A DNA stretch of 56,028 nt from JBJXFE01 sp046153875 (GCA_046153875.1 JBJXFE010000075.1:1-56028); one strand, 5' to 3'; positions 1 through 9,189 are shown, counted from the stretch's first letter. The notes: generated from the letters alone by a model not told the origin. Translations and numbers: made by a program.

Positions 1-390
1 GGAATCGGGCGCGAAGTTTGTGCGGGGGTCGGGTGCTCCATTGCCCCGCGAGGGCGGCCCGAGCCAAACCGGACAAAGTTATCAGGAATGGAGCGGCACG
101 GGGCCCCGCCCCGGTTATCGGGGCTCCGCGACGCCGCGCCGCGGGGCTACGTTCCCAGGAATAAACCGCTACCCCGCGGGCATCGGCCGCCCGCCCGCGT
201 TAGGGGGTCACCCCTGCTTGTCGAACTCCAGGCGGTAGACGAGTTGCCGGGTGCCGGGTGCCCCGATCATCACCGCTTCGGGGATGATCGGGGTGAAGCG
301 CTCGATACGCGGGTGCGGGCCGGGTCACGGCGTGAGCGTATCACACGCCGCGTGAAGTGCCATCCCAATGTGTGCATCGCTGTGCCGACA
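1..390. other. Intergenic stretch with hairpins, no gene supported
   Basis: No convincing gene is seen; the open frames here are byproducts of high GC. It holds a 33-bp hairpin at 261-293 (listed separately) and a second imperfect inverted repeat at about 326-355 (arms cacggcgtg and cacgccgcgtg). Both lie just beyond the stop of the minus-strand carboxypeptidase that ends at 391, so they may form its 3' untranslated end. Neither is followed by a T-run on the minus strand. Confidence 0.5.
261..293 (-). repeat. 33-bp hairpin repeat, copy 1
   Basis: A perfect 10-bp stem (arms ccccgatcat and atgatcgggg) encloses a 13-nt loop. A copy of the same length is at 16099-16131 and differs at three positions; two of those are opposite each other in the stem (C-G here, A-T there), which keeps the pair. 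It lies about 100 nt downstream of a dockerin-protein stop codon. Confidence 0.7.
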
Positions 391-2745
391 TTACGGGCAC
401 CCGATGACGTACTTGCCCTGGAAGCAGCCGAAGTCGGCGACGGTCAGCGTGCCGCTGGCGTTGCAGTCGGCGTAGAGCTCGTTCAGGACGTACTTGCCCT
501 GGAAGCACCCGAAGTCCGCCACGGTGAGGCCGCCGCTCTCGTTGCAGTCCGGGTAGCACGTCACCGGGGCGAGGCACCCGACGACGCGCAGCTCCACGTC
601 GTCGATGGCCGCCTCCACGACCGAGTCGCCCGCCAGGTCGCTGGCGATGAAGCGCAGCCGGATCTGGCTGGTGGGCGCCATGAAGTCGGACAGGCGCACG
701 TCCTTGCGGACCCAGGCCCCCGCGTTGTCGTTGATCTCCTCGATGGTCGTCCAGATCGCCCCGGCGTTGTTCGACGCCTGGACGAGCATCGAGTCCGCGT
801 TGGGGTTGAGGCCCTTGTCGTTCGAGTACCAGCGCCAGTACGTGACCCAGAGCTCGGCGCCGTCCATCGGCTGGGGCGGGGTGCCGTTGAGGATCGGCGA
901 GGTGAGGATCGTCGAGCCCCCGTCCACGTCGTGCTGGGCCACGCTGGTGCCCGCGACGTGGTCGGTGACGTAGCAGAAGACGCCGGGCGCCGGCGTGTGG
1001 TCCTCGCCGGGCTGCGCGAGCGTGAACTGCGGGATGTTGCGGACCCAGACGCCGCCCGTCGCGTTGCTGCCCGGACCGCCGACGACCCAGCCGGTCTGCG
1101 TCTCGGCGGAGTCGGCGAAGGTGACGGCGATGTCGCGCGCGGCGGTCTCGAACGGGGTGGAGAAGCCGGGCGTCGGGTACTTGACGATCGCGCCGGTCGT
1201 CGTGGTGGCCTGGAAGACGAACTGGATCGTGGTCCCGCAGGGGGCGGAGGGCAGGTCGCCCTCGTACACGCCGTTCCCGAGATTCGTCATGACGACGGTG
1301 ATCGGCGTCCCGCTCGTTCCGAAGCGGTAGAACAGGCGCGCGGTCCCCTGCTGCATCGACTCCACGCCGGGCTTGACCTGCACCTGGACCGGGTTGGCCT
1401 GCCCGGCGACGACGTGCGTGGGCACGCCCTGGGGCAGGGAGAAGTTAAGGCGCGGGCCGATCAGCAGCGCCTGGGCCTTGATCGCGGCGTAGTTCTCCTC
1501 GGCGTTGGGGATGATCTCCTGCGGGGGCATGATGAAGCCGTACGAGCCGGCGTCGCGCACCTCGATGGTCCACCCGAAGATTCCGCGCCCGCCGTACATC
1601 CAGTCCTTCACGCTCCCGCTGGTCGGGTAGATGGTGGTGTACCCCGGGCCGAAGATGTACGACGAGCCGTGGACGGCGACCACCGCGTCGGCCATGGCCT
1701 GGCTGGCCTGCTGGAAGAAGGCGTGGTCGGGCGGGAGGGCGCTGGTGTACCCCCAGGGCGACATGATCAGCTGCGAGTAGCTGTGGAAGTCGATGCTCGC
1801 CTTGATGCGCGGGTTGGCGATCGTGTGGTCGCGGACGGCCTGGGTCTCGGGCTCGCTGAAGGCTGTCGCGCCGCGGTAGGTCTCGCTGCACGGGTCGCCG
1901 CTCGACCCGTTGTTCGACCCCCACTGGAACCCCCAGTTGCGGTTGGGGTCCACGCCGATACACCCCGGGGTGGCCGGCGGCGCGGGGCGCCGGTTCTTGC
2001 GCCACATCCGGTTCTGCGCCGACTGCCAGGTGAACTCGTACCCGTCGGGGTTCACCACCGGGATGATGATGAACTCGATGTTGTCCACCAGGCCCTTGAC
2101 CAGCGGATCGGTCGCGTAGTCGGTGATCAGATGCTCGGCGATGTACGCGACGGTCATGGGGACGGCCCACTCGCGCGCGTGCTGCGTCGCCGTGTAGAGA
2201 ATCGCGGGGCGCTCGGCCGTGCTCCCCGGCCCGGTGATCCGCAGCGCCACGAGCGGTCGCCCTTCCACCGAGGTCCCGATGGTGGTCAGCGTCGCCAGGC
2301 CCGGGTTCGCGTTCGCCAGGTCCTGAAAGTGGGCGCGCAGTTCCGTGTAGTTCTTGAACGCGTCGTACCAGCCCGGGAAGTCGATCGGGTTGGCCCGGCG
2401 GGCCTGGTTGTCGGCCCAGTCCGCCTCGATCGCGGCCTGGATGTCGTTGAAGAGCACGCGGTGCGGGATGCCGGTCTGGCGGAGGTCGTCGAACTGCTCG
2501 GGCGTCATCCGCACGTCGAACGTGCCGACGCCGTGCCCCCCGCACGAGAGGTCCTCTTCGCTCAGCGCCAGCACCGTCCGCATCTGCGCGAGGGTCGTCA
2601 CGGTGACGCGGACCCACTTGTGCCCGTCGTACCTCGGCGACTCGACGGCCGGGCCTATGCGCTGCGGCTGCGCGCCCACCTGCGCCCACGCCCCGCCCGC
2701 GCACGCCAGGCACGCCGCCGCGATCCATCCCCAAGCCGTCTTCAT
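391..2745 (-). CDS. Secreted M14 zinc carboxypeptidase with C-terminal dockerin module
   Basis: Predicted 784-aa exported metallocarboxypeptidase that would trim C-terminal residues from peptides outside the cytoplasm. The zinc ligands are visible as HARE (His189, Glu192) and His321 in DFHS. Arg269 in the DPNRNW motif fits substrate binding, and Glu395 in GWTIE fits the catalytic glutamate. A signal peptide (MKTAWGW to about Ala21) precedes an M14 propeptide-like region. After the peptidase comes a beta-rich region, then two dockerin-like repeats with CYPDCN and ADCN motifs and a terminal GCP. The start at 2745 is preferred over an upstream in-frame start because a purine-rich RBS (ggagaggg) and the signal peptide follow it. 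The gene is paralogous to the one at 4858-7227. Confidence 0.93.
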   Translation of the reverse strand: MKTAWGWIAAACLACAGGAWAQVGAQPQRIGPAVESPRYDGHKWVRVTVTTLAQMRTVLALSEEDLSCGGHGVGTFDVRMTPEQFDDLRQTGIPHRVLFNDIQAAIEADWADNQARRANPIDFPGWYDAFKNYTELRAHFQDLANANPGLATLTTIGTSVEGRPLVALRITGPGSTAERPAILYTATQHAREWAVPMTVAYIAEHLITDYATDPLVKGLVDNIEFIIIPVVNPDGYEFTWQSAQNRMWRKNRRPAPPATPGCIGVDPNRNWGFQWGSNNGSSGDPCSETYRGATAFSEPETQAVRDHTIANPRIKASIDFHSYSQLIMSPWGYTSALPPDHAFFQQASQAMADAVVAVHGSSYIFGPGYTTIYPTSGSVKDWMYGGRGIFGWTIEVRDAGSYGFIMPPQEIIPNAEENYAAIKAQALLIGPRLNFSLPQGVPTHVVAGQANPVQVQVKPGVESMQQGTARLFYRFGTSGTPITVVMTNLGNGVYEGDLPSAPCGTTIQFVFQATTTTGAIVKYPTPGFSTPFETAARDIAVTFADSAETQTGWVVGGPGSNATGGVWVRNIPQFTLAQPGEDHTPAPGVFCYVTDHVAGTSVAQHDVDGGSTILTSPILNGTPPQPMDGAELWVTYWRWYSNDKGLNPNADSMLVQASNNAGAIWTTIEEINDNAGAWVRKDVRLSDFMAPTSQIRLRFIASDLAGDSVVEAAIDDVELRVVGCLAPVTCYPDCNESGGLTVADFGCFQGKYVLNELYADCNASGTLTVADFGCFQGKYVIGCP

Positions 2746-2870
2746 GGTCCCTCTCCGCGTGATTCCGCACGCCCTCCGGCGCGCTCCACTCTCGTCCACC
2801 GCTCAGTGATCACTGCTCACCGTTCATCCCATCCTTCCAGCCAGTTGCTGTTTGCCAGTTGCTCTTTGCC
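2746..2870. repeat. Short-period degenerate repeats between two dockerin genes
   Basis: The 125-bp gap contains a tandem 14-mer at about 2839-2867 (cagttgctgtttgc then cagttgctctttgc), adjacent to the stop codon of the upstream minus-strand protease. Nearby, about 2801-2826, is a string of ctcagtgatcactgctcac-like words. This resembles the other short-period tracts in the window, which often sit at gene ends. Confidence 0.5.
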
Positions 2871-4787
2871 TCACGGGCACCCAACGACAAACTGCGCCTG
2901 GAAGCACCCGAAGTCCGCGACGGTCAGGCTGCCGCTGGCGTTGCAGTCCGCGTACGGGTCGCCCAGCACATATTTGCTCTGAAAGCACCCGAAGTCGGCA
3001 GCACCCAAGCTCGCGTCTTGATTGCAGTCCGGATAGCAAGTTTCGAAAGTGAAGGCTACTGCGTACAGGTAGCCTGCGACGTTCTCGCCCGTTGCGCGCC
3101 ACGAGTAAACGCGGCCGGGCTTCAAGGGAGTCGATGCCGGGACTGTGACTGACGTCGAGAACAAATCGGTGGCCGAGAACACCGGTGTGCCCACACCCGG
3201 AGAAGCGCCATCCCAGACAAAGACATGCCAGCGCTCGTTGTCCGTGCCACCGTCCCACTGAAGAGTTGGCGCGACACTTACCCGCGGTTGTCCATTGGCC
3301 GGCTGTTGCGGCACTGGAGGGCCGCCGCCGATGGTGAAGCCGTTTGGGTTGAGATTCCAGCCAATAATATCAATTGCCTGCAAGTCAGGCTTACGAATCT
3401 GACGGAACCCGAAGAGGATTGCCGCGTCTCCGCCAGCAGGGTCCATGATCCCAACTGGGATCATGGGGTTCAGTCGCTCCAAAGACCGCCAATGGTTGGC
3501 TCCGTCATCATCGCCGCCAGGGCGGGTGCCGCGAGCTGCCGGGAATGTTGAAGAGGGCGAGTTCAGCAGAGTTCCATAAATCGCCTCGATCTCCGGCCGC
3601 AACTCGCGAGGGTCACTCGTTGCCTCGGCTGCTGAGATGGCGGGTCCGGCAGATTCAGAGAATCTGCACCAATCCCAAATAACAAGTGTGTCGGTAATGC
3701 CCGCGATGTCGGCAGTGGTCGTGAACCCCAGCGCATGGATGAGTTCATGATTGAGCAACCCCTCAAAATCATGAACCGTATTTGGGAACCCGGGGGCGGG
3801 GCCGTCCAAGGCGTTAAAATCAAACACAGAATTGGGGTTTATCTGAATAACAGCGTGAGGCGGCGGATTATTGAAATTTGCATTAAGATGGCGAAGTAGC
3901 GCGCTCGCAACTCCGGCTGATGTTGCTTGAAAGATAGTGTTGCCGGTATGCCGAAACGGCACTTGCTGTGGATTCATGGCATTGTAGTAGGAAAGTTCTC
4001 CCTGTGGTTGAAACTCATTATCTGTGCTCAATATTACAGTCTGGAGCACAAGATCGTGGTCGACAACCACGTGATTCACCGCAGTAACGGCGAGCAAGTT
4101 GGGATCAGGAGGAACTTCAACAACAATGTCAATCGTTACCGATCCGACGGACAGCTCAAGTAGTCGCTCGAATCGCGCAGCGGTGCGGGCGACCGCGGCT
4201 TGCATTTGTTGTGTTTGTTCGGCTCCGAACGCGGCCTGAAACGCGGGTATGTCAGGATTAAGAATTAGTGTCCATGGCCCCACAGCGTCGGAAGCTTTAA
4301 TCTGCACTCGAGGAGGTGCCGCGGGCGTGTAATGAACCGGTAGCGTCGCTGTGGAACGCACGCTCCATGCGTCCTGCGGGGGCAAGCGGGCATCACCAAA
4401 GGTCAGAAGGCATCGCTGACGGGTTACTTGCCATTGCCAGTGATCAGAGAGCCATACCAACACCGGCTGTTCCCAAGGGACTCCGGCAATGGGCTGATCT
4501 GAAGTATTGGTGATCCACAGCCCAGCACGTTTCCGCCCATCCGGGAAAAATGAATACACGGGGACAGACTGGGGGAGGGGTTCGAGGGCACCAAGGGGCC
4601 GCGTCAGGAGATCGATTTTTCCAGATGGGTAGTACAGTATCTCGGTTGGGACCGTGGCTGGTCTTTCAATAGGCTGATCTGCTTGCCGAAGTGCCTGCTG
4701 CTCTGCTGCTACAGCACCATCCATTCCGCTTGAGAGGAGAGCGATCAAACATCCCGCACAGGCCGAATAGCTCGTTGTGGGGCGCAT
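2871..4787 (-). CDS. Secreted HExxH metalloprotease with dockerin module (NF038122-like)
   Basis: A 638-aa exported protein. Residues 1-28 form a signal peptide. The zinc motif HELIH is at 347-351, followed by ALGF; His432 (NHW) is a possible third ligand, and GIMDP at about 446-450 resembles a Met-turn. This arrangement matches, from memory, the NF038122 metalloprotease family. Next come a fibronectin-III-like segment and two C-terminal dockerin-like repeats ending in GCP. The start has a good RBS (aaggag). The body of the gene is visibly poorer in GC (AT-rich words such as attaagatggcgaag) than both flanking carboxypeptidases, while its last about 170 bp returns to the common dockerin sequence. 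That suggests a transferred or divergent gene that acquired or kept the local tail. Confidence 0.85.
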   Translation of the reverse strand: MRPTTSYSACAGCLIALLSSGMDGAVAAEQQALRQADQPIERPATVPTEILYYPSGKIDLLTRPLGALEPLPQSVPVYSFFPDGRKRAGLWITNTSDQPIAGVPWEQPVLVWLSDHWQWQVTRQRCLLTFGDARLPPQDAWSVRSTATLPVHYTPAAPPRVQIKASDAVGPWTLILNPDIPAFQAAFGAEQTQQMQAAVARTAARFERLLELSVGSVTIDIVVEVPPDPNLLAVTAVNHVVVDHDLVLQTVILSTDNEFQPQGELSYYNAMNPQQVPFRHTGNTIFQATSAGVASALLRHLNANFNNPPPHAVIQINPNSVFDFNALDGPAPGFPNTVHDFEGLLNHELIHALGFTTTADIAGITDTLVIWDWCRFSESAGPAISAAEATSDPRELRPEIEAIYGTLLNSPSSTFPAARGTRPGGDDDGANHWRSLERLNPMIPVGIMDPAGGDAAILFGFRQIRKPDLQAIDIIGWNLNPNGFTIGGGPPVPQQPANGQPRVSVAPTLQWDGGTDNERWHVFVWDGASPGVGTPVFSATDLFSTSVTVPASTPLKPGRVYSWRATGENVAGYLYAVAFTFETCYPDCNQDASLGAADFGCFQSKYVLGDPYADCNASGSLTVADFGCFQAQFVVGCP

Positions 4788-4857
4788 GATTTATTACTCC
4801 TTGCAGTCATTCTAGCGCCGAAACTGAGCGACACCGCCACCTCTCCGTCCTTTCCTC

Positions 4858-7227
4858 CTACGGGCACCCCAGCACGTACTTGCCCTGGAAGCACCCGAAG
4901 TCCGCGACCGTCAGCGTCCCGCTCGCGTTGCAGTCCGCGTACAGGTCGCCCAGCACGTACTTGCCCTGGAAGCAGCCGAAGTCGGCCACCGTGAGCGAGC
5001 CGGAGTTGTTGCAGTCCGCGTAGCACGTCGCTGGGCACCCCTGCGTCGAGACGACGAAGTCGTCGATCGCCGCCTCGGTCAGCGAGTTGTTGGGGTTGTC
5101 CGTGGCCGTGAACCGCACGCGCACCTGGTTCGTCAGCGGGACGAAGTCCTGCACCGCGAAGCTGTTGGTCCGCCATGCGCTCTGGCTCGCGTGGGTCGTG
5201 ACGGCCGTCCACGTCGAGCCGTTGTTGTTGCTGACGTGGACCTCCATCGGGTCGGGCGTGCCGTTGACGGAGTACAACCAGTACCAGTAGGCGACGACCG
5301 CGCCGTCGGCGGCGGCCAGGTCGAGCGTGGGCGAGAGCAGGCGCGTGGGCCCGCCGTCGACGTCGGCCGAACCGGCCGCGCCCCCGACGGCGCCGTTGGC
5401 GGTGACGTAGCAGGCGACGCCGGGGGCCGTCGTGTGGTCGTCCTCGGGCTGGGCCGCGGCCCCGGCGTTGGTGGTGCCGACCGGGTCGGCCCGGACCCAC
5501 CCGCCCGCGGTCAGGCTCGCGTCGTTCTGCACCGTCCACCCCGCCACCGCCGTCTCGAACTCGTCGGTGAGCACTTCGGTCAGCTCGGCCGCGGTCGTCG
5601 AGAGCGGCGCCGACGCCCCGCCCTCGGGGAATGTCACCGTTTCACCGGTCGAGGCGGCGGCCTGGAAGTAGTACTCGATGGTGGAGCCGCACGGCGCGCC
5701 GGGGAGGGTGCCCTGATAGTTGTTGCCTCCGGCGGCGGCGAGCGTGGTCTGCGTGAACGCGCCGCTCGACCCGACACGCGCGAAGAGCCGGCCCGACCCG
5801 GCCTGGTACTGAGCGCTCGACGGCGTGATCGTCACCGTCACGTTCGCCGGCGAGTTCGGCGGGACGAACGCGGGCGCCGCCGACGCGAGCTGGATCGGAA
5901 CGGCGTACCACATCGCCAGCGCCAGCATCCCCTCGTGGCCCTCTTCGGCGAGGGGCAGGATCTCGGTCTGCGCCGGCATGAAGCTCGCCCCGTCCATCTC
6001 GATCGTCCACGTCATGGCGCCGAACGTGCCGTAGCCGTAGTCGCGCGAGGCACCCGAGCTGATGTAGAGCAGGACCGAGCCCGGCCCGTACGGGTAGTTC
6101 GTGCCGCGGACCGAGCCCATGCCGCCCTGGATGATCGCCCCGAGCGTGTCCATCATGGGCAGGTCGGGCGGCGGGTTCGTCGTGTACCCCCACGGCGACA
6201 GGATCAACTGGCCGTTCGAGTGGACATCGAAGTGGACCTCGAACCGCCCCTGGGCTGCGAGCGCATCGATCACGCCCTTGAGGTGCGTGGTCTCGGGCTC
6301 GCTGAACGCGCCTGTCCCGCGGTACGTGTCGCTGCACGGGTCGGGGCTGGAGCCGTTGTTGTTGCCGTACCCCACGCTCCAGTTGCGGTTCATGTCCACG
6401 CCGTAGCACGTGCTGCCGGCGGGCGGCGTGTTCCGGTTCTTGCGCCACGACGCCTGCGTGGTGTGGGTGTAGAGGTAGCCGTCCGGGTTCGCCACGGGGA
6501 TGATGTGGAAGTCGATCTTGTTCACGAGCAGCGTGATCTGCGGGTCGGTGCCGTAGGTCTCCAGCAGCCGATCGACCATGAACATGGTCGTCATCGGCGT
6601 GACCCATTCGCGGGCGTGCTGCGTGCTGTTGATGACGAACGCCGGGCGGGTCGCCGTGCTGCCCGGGCCGGTGATGCGGATCATCCGGATCGGCCGTCCC
6701 TCGATCGAGTTACCGATCGTCGTGAGCGTCGCGAGGTTGGGGAACTGGTTCGCCAGCACCTGCAGCCGTGCGTTGATCTCGTCGAGCGTGCGGTAGACGA
6801 TGAACCACGACGGGTCGTCGCCGGGGTTGGCCCGCAGGCGATCGTTCTCGGCCATGATCGCGTCCACGTACAGCCCCAGGTCTTCGATGACGACCTGATG
6901 GGGGACGCCGGCCTGCGTAAGAGCGGCGACCTGTTCGGCCGTCATGCGGACGTTGAACGATCCGACGCCGGGGCCCTCGCAGCTCAGGACTTCTTCGCTC
7001 AGGTGGAGGACGGTCTGGAGCTGGCGCGCGGAGCTCACGGTGACGCGGACTTCCTTGGTGCCAAGGAGCGGCACGGCGTTCGGCGCGATCGCGCGTCCGC
7101 CAACCGGCCCGACGGCCGCCGGCGCCGCGGGGTCCGGGGCGACCTGCGCGGCCGCGGGGCTCCCCAGCCAACCCGCCACACCGACAACCACCGCGCCCAA
7201 CGCCCGCCGCGCGCACACCATCTTCAT
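4858..7227 (-). CDS. Secreted M14 zinc carboxypeptidase with C-terminal dockerin module
   Basis: A 789-aa paralogue of the 391-2745 protein. It has a signal peptide (about residues 1-27, ending SPAAAQ), the zinc motif HARE (His204, Glu207), Arg281 in DMNRNW, His336 in DVHS and Glu410 in WTIE, so all M14 catalytic residues are present. The C-terminal half is beta-rich, with an immunoglobulin-like and a jellyroll-like region, then two dockerin repeats and GCP. The open frame continues far upstream, but 7227 is chosen because it begins the signal peptide and has a caggag RBS; the upstream part is antisense to or overlaps the next gene. Probably secreted and anchored like its neighbours. Confidence 0.93.
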   Translation of the reverse strand: MKMVCARRALGAVVVGVAGWLGSPAAAQVAPDPAAPAAVGPVGGRAIAPNAVPLLGTKEVRVTVSSARQLQTVLHLSEEVLSCEGPGVGSFNVRMTAEQVAALTQAGVPHQVVIEDLGLYVDAIMAENDRLRANPGDDPSWFIVYRTLDEINARLQVLANQFPNLATLTTIGNSIEGRPIRMIRITGPGSTATRPAFVINSTQHAREWVTPMTTMFMVDRLLETYGTDPQITLLVNKIDFHIIPVANPDGYLYTHTTQASWRKNRNTPPAGSTCYGVDMNRNWSVGYGNNNGSSPDPCSDTYRGTGAFSEPETTHLKGVIDALAAQGRFEVHFDVHSNGQLILSPWGYTTNPPPDLPMMDTLGAIIQGGMGSVRGTNYPYGPGSVLLYISSGASRDYGYGTFGAMTWTIEMDGASFMPAQTEILPLAEEGHEGMLALAMWYAVPIQLASAAPAFVPPNSPANVTVTITPSSAQYQAGSGRLFARVGSSGAFTQTTLAAAGGNNYQGTLPGAPCGSTIEYYFQAAASTGETVTFPEGGASAPLSTTAAELTEVLTDEFETAVAGWTVQNDASLTAGGWVRADPVGTTNAGAAAQPEDDHTTAPGVACYVTANGAVGGAAGSADVDGGPTRLLSPTLDLAAADGAVVAYWYWLYSVNGTPDPMEVHVSNNNGSTWTAVTTHASQSAWRTNSFAVQDFVPLTNQVRVRFTATDNPNNSLTEAAIDDFVVSTQGCPATCYADCNNSGSLTVADFGCFQGKYVLGDLYADCNASGTLTVADFGCFQGKYVLGCP

Positions 7228-7424
7228 ACCGTCGCTCCTGTCCCCCGAGCCCCCTATTAGACACCGGGGGCACGGTTCCAGCAAGACGCCGGGGCGGTTC
7301 GCCTGCGCCGGCACCCGCGCGAAGCCCGGAAAACGCGGACATGGGCGAACTGGGGCGGCCCGGCCCGGCGGGCGAACGGCGACCGGACACGCAGCATCAG
7401 TGAGTTGCGCGCCCACCGGGCTTG

Positions 7425-8144
7425 TCAGAACGCCCGCTTCGTCGGGTTCACCACGAGATTGTCCCGCCCCAGGATCAGCAGGTCCGCGATCTCCACCGCG
7501 TCGGCGAAGCTCTGGCGGGCCAGGGCCACGTCCGCGGCGTTCTGGAGCACCTTGCCCTGGTCCAGGTGCTCGACGGTCGGCACCGCGTCGCCGCAGATCA
7601 GTGTCGTGTGCCGTGAACCCGCGAGCAGCACGCCGCACAGCCCGGGCGTGACGCCCGGCAGCGGGAACAGGTCGGCCCGCTCGCCCCGGTCGGACACCAG
7701 CGTGTCCGGCGCGGCCGCGCATCGCCTCAGGATCGCCACGTCGAGTTCCAGCGCTTCGCGCAAGGGCGCGTCGCTGTCGCCGCGTTCCACCAGCTCGCGC
7801 AGGCGTGTCGCCATCGCGACGCCGACGTGCTCGCGCTCCGACTCGCTGATCCACCACGTGGCGTGATCGAAGGCCCCGCCGCCGCTCGGCGCGCCGAGCC
7901 CGCGGCGCAGCTCGGGGTTGAACGACGTGAGGAAGACGTGGGTGACCGCGCCGGGGCTGAGCCCCGCGTGCTCGTCCAGGCGTGCCGCGAGCACGGCCTC
8001 GGGCAGCGACGGGTCCACGAGCACGACGCGCCCGCCGCCGCGGATCAGCACGGTCGTCCCGTGGCCTGTGCGTTTCCCGCCCCGCTCGTCGCGCAAGGGG
8101 TGCGAGGCCAGCGCCCCGATCGAGATCACGCGGGCGTCGATCAC
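7425..8144 (-). CDS. MBL-fold-like protein lacking the metal-binding motif
   Basis: A 239-aa protein whose outline follows small metallo-beta-lactamase-fold hydrolases: VVLVDPSLP, then THV plus a strand, LPGVTPG, ICGDAV near residue 185 and LILGRD near the end. The family's HxHxDH motif is replaced by TSFNPEL, the later His of the TPGH box is missing, and the terminal PGH is GRD; only the Asp in GDAV remains. This suggests a non-metal pseudoenzyme or a very diverged member. The GTG start overlaps the coaD stop by four bases (GTGA), implying translational coupling. The fold assignment is by motif order only. Confidence 0.65.
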   Translation of the reverse strand: MIDARVISIGALASHPLRDERGGKRTGHGTTVLIRGGGRVVLVDPSLPEAVLAARLDEHAGLSPGAVTHVFLTSFNPELRRGLGAPSGGGAFDHATWWISESEREHVGVAMATRLRELVERGDSDAPLREALELDVAILRRCAAAPDTLVSDRGERADLFPLPGVTPGLCGVLLAGSRHTTLICGDAVPTVEHLDQGKVLQNAADVALARQSFADAVEIADLLILGRDNLVVNPTKRAF

Positions 8145-8704
8145 CGCTCGTCGTCCTCGTCGGCGCGCATGCGCTCGAGGACCGGGTGTCGCGCGTCGCG
8201 CTTGGTTTTCAGCCGCTCCACCACCAGCGGCGGGACCATCGACGCCAGCCCGGTCAGGTCGTGCCCCAGCGCCGTGATCTGCTTGATCAGGCTCGACGAG
8301 GTGTACGCGAAGGTCTGCCCGGCCACCACGAACGCCGTCTCCAGCCCGGCGACCTCGCGGTTCGTCACCGCCTGCTGCACCTCGTACTGCAGGTCGGAGA
8401 GGTTCCGCACGCCACGGAGCAGCGCGGTCGCCCCGATCGACCGCGCGAAGTCCACGGTCAACCCCGAGAACGCGCGGACCGTCACGGGTGCGTGCTCCGG
8501 CTCCTCGCGCACCATCTCCGCCAGCAGCAACCCGAGCATCTCCACCCGCTCCTCGGGCGTGAACAGCAGGTCCTTGCCGGGGTTCTGCCCCACGGCCACG
8601 ACGAGTTCGTCGAACAGCTTGCGGCCGCGGCGGATGACGTCCAGGTGCCCGTAGGTCACGGGGTCGAACGAGCCGGGGTAGATGGCGAGGTGTCGTGCGT
8701 TCAC
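8141..8704 (-). CDS. coaD: Phosphopantetheine adenylyltransferase CoaD
   Basis: Catalyses 4'-phosphopantetheine + ATP to dephospho-CoA, the fourth step of CoA synthesis from pantothenate. Diagnostic features are the N-terminal YPGSFDPVTYGHLD with the nucleotidyltransferase HxGH-like motif (YGH at 18-20) and a later YTSSSLIKQ motif. At 187 aa it is slightly longer than the usual roughly 160 aa because of an acidic/basic C-terminal tail. The GTG start at 8704 gives the canonical N-terminus; the in-frame upstream extension has no family similarity. It is followed by the overlapping MBL-like gene. A TAGACT -10-like element lies 39 nt upstream of the start. Confidence 0.95.
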   Translation of the reverse strand: MNARHLAIYPGSFDPVTYGHLDVIRRGRKLFDELVVAVGQNPGKDLLFTPEERVEMLGLLLAEMVREEPEHAPVTVRAFSGLTVDFARSIGATALLRGVRNLSDLQYEVQQAVTNREVAGLETAFVVAGQTFAYTSSSLIKQITALGHDLTGLASMVPPLVVERLKTKRDARHPVLERMRADEDDER

Positions 8705-8742
8705 GCGGGGCTCACAGGGTGGGTTCGCTCCGGAACCCCCAG

Positions 8743-8748
8743 AGTCTA
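8743..8748 (-). promoter_or_regulatory. Candidate -10 element (TAGACT) for coaD
   Basis: On the minus strand the sequence reads AATAGACTC, 39 nt before the coaD start. The same hexamer precedes genes at 27873, 31258 and 51783. No clear -35 was found at the expected distance. Confidence 0.35.
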
Positions 8749-8988
8749 TTGGCCCACGTCCCAGAAGACCGGGCCCGGTGGCGCGTCCCGGGACGAGAGA
8801 GTCCCGGATCGCTACGCGCGGCGCAGCCCGACATTCGGCGGCCGCAACCAACCCGCCCGACGTGGATCGGTCTCGCTGGGAAACTCATGATGGACCCGTG
8901 CGGCGGGTCGCCGCTGCACCGGGGTCGGCGGAGCGAGGTCGCGGGGCGGTGGAGAGCCCGCGATCGCACGGCGATCCCGGACCCGGAC

Positions 8989-9003
8989 GGGACAACTTGT
9001 CCC
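8989..9003. promoter_or_regulatory. 15-bp palindrome, operator candidate
   Basis: GGGACAA-C-TTGTCCC is a perfect inverted repeat with a single central base. It lies 187 bp upstream of sucD and immediately before the hairpin terminator at 9013. It could be a repressor site or part of an RNA fold. Confidence 0.45.
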
Positions 9004-9012
9004 CTGGTGTGG

Positions 9013-9052
9013 TCCCGCGTCGGATGCCTCCCCGACGCGGGACTCTATTTTT
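9013..9052 (+). terminator. Rho-independent terminator upstream of sucD
   Basis: An 11-bp perfect stem (tcccgcgtcgg / ccgacgcggga, 9013-9023 with 9032-9042) is followed by ctctattttt. It points along the plus strand, yet the only upstream gene (coaD) is on the minus strand. Confidence 0.7.
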
Positions 9053-9189
9053 GCGCCGGTCGTCGGGCCGATCCGTGGGCACCGCGCGCGGTCGCGGTCA
9101 CCCCGGCGTTGATCGAGTGCGGAGTTCAAGCCGCAGCACCGGGCGCGGCGCGCGTTGATGCCGGGTGGTTCGGGGGCTACCTTCCGCCC

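Larger units (their letters stand above)
8705..9189. other. Divergent coaD/sucD intergenic region with operator-like palindrome and terminator
   Basis: No protein-coding gene is supported in this 485-bp stretch. It carries a 15-bp perfect palindrome (GGGACAACTTGTCCC, 8989-9003) and, 10 bp later, an intrinsic terminator (9013-9052) on the plus strand. Since no plus-strand gene precedes the terminator, the region may encode a short RNA or a leader that controls sucD. Confidence 0.5.

Noticed and set aside
88..2982. A 964-codon open frame on the plus strand
   Set aside because: It is antisense to the M14 carboxypeptidase gene, is full of Arg/Asp/Val/His-type shadow composition and has no recognised motif or signal; this is expected for GC-rich DNA.
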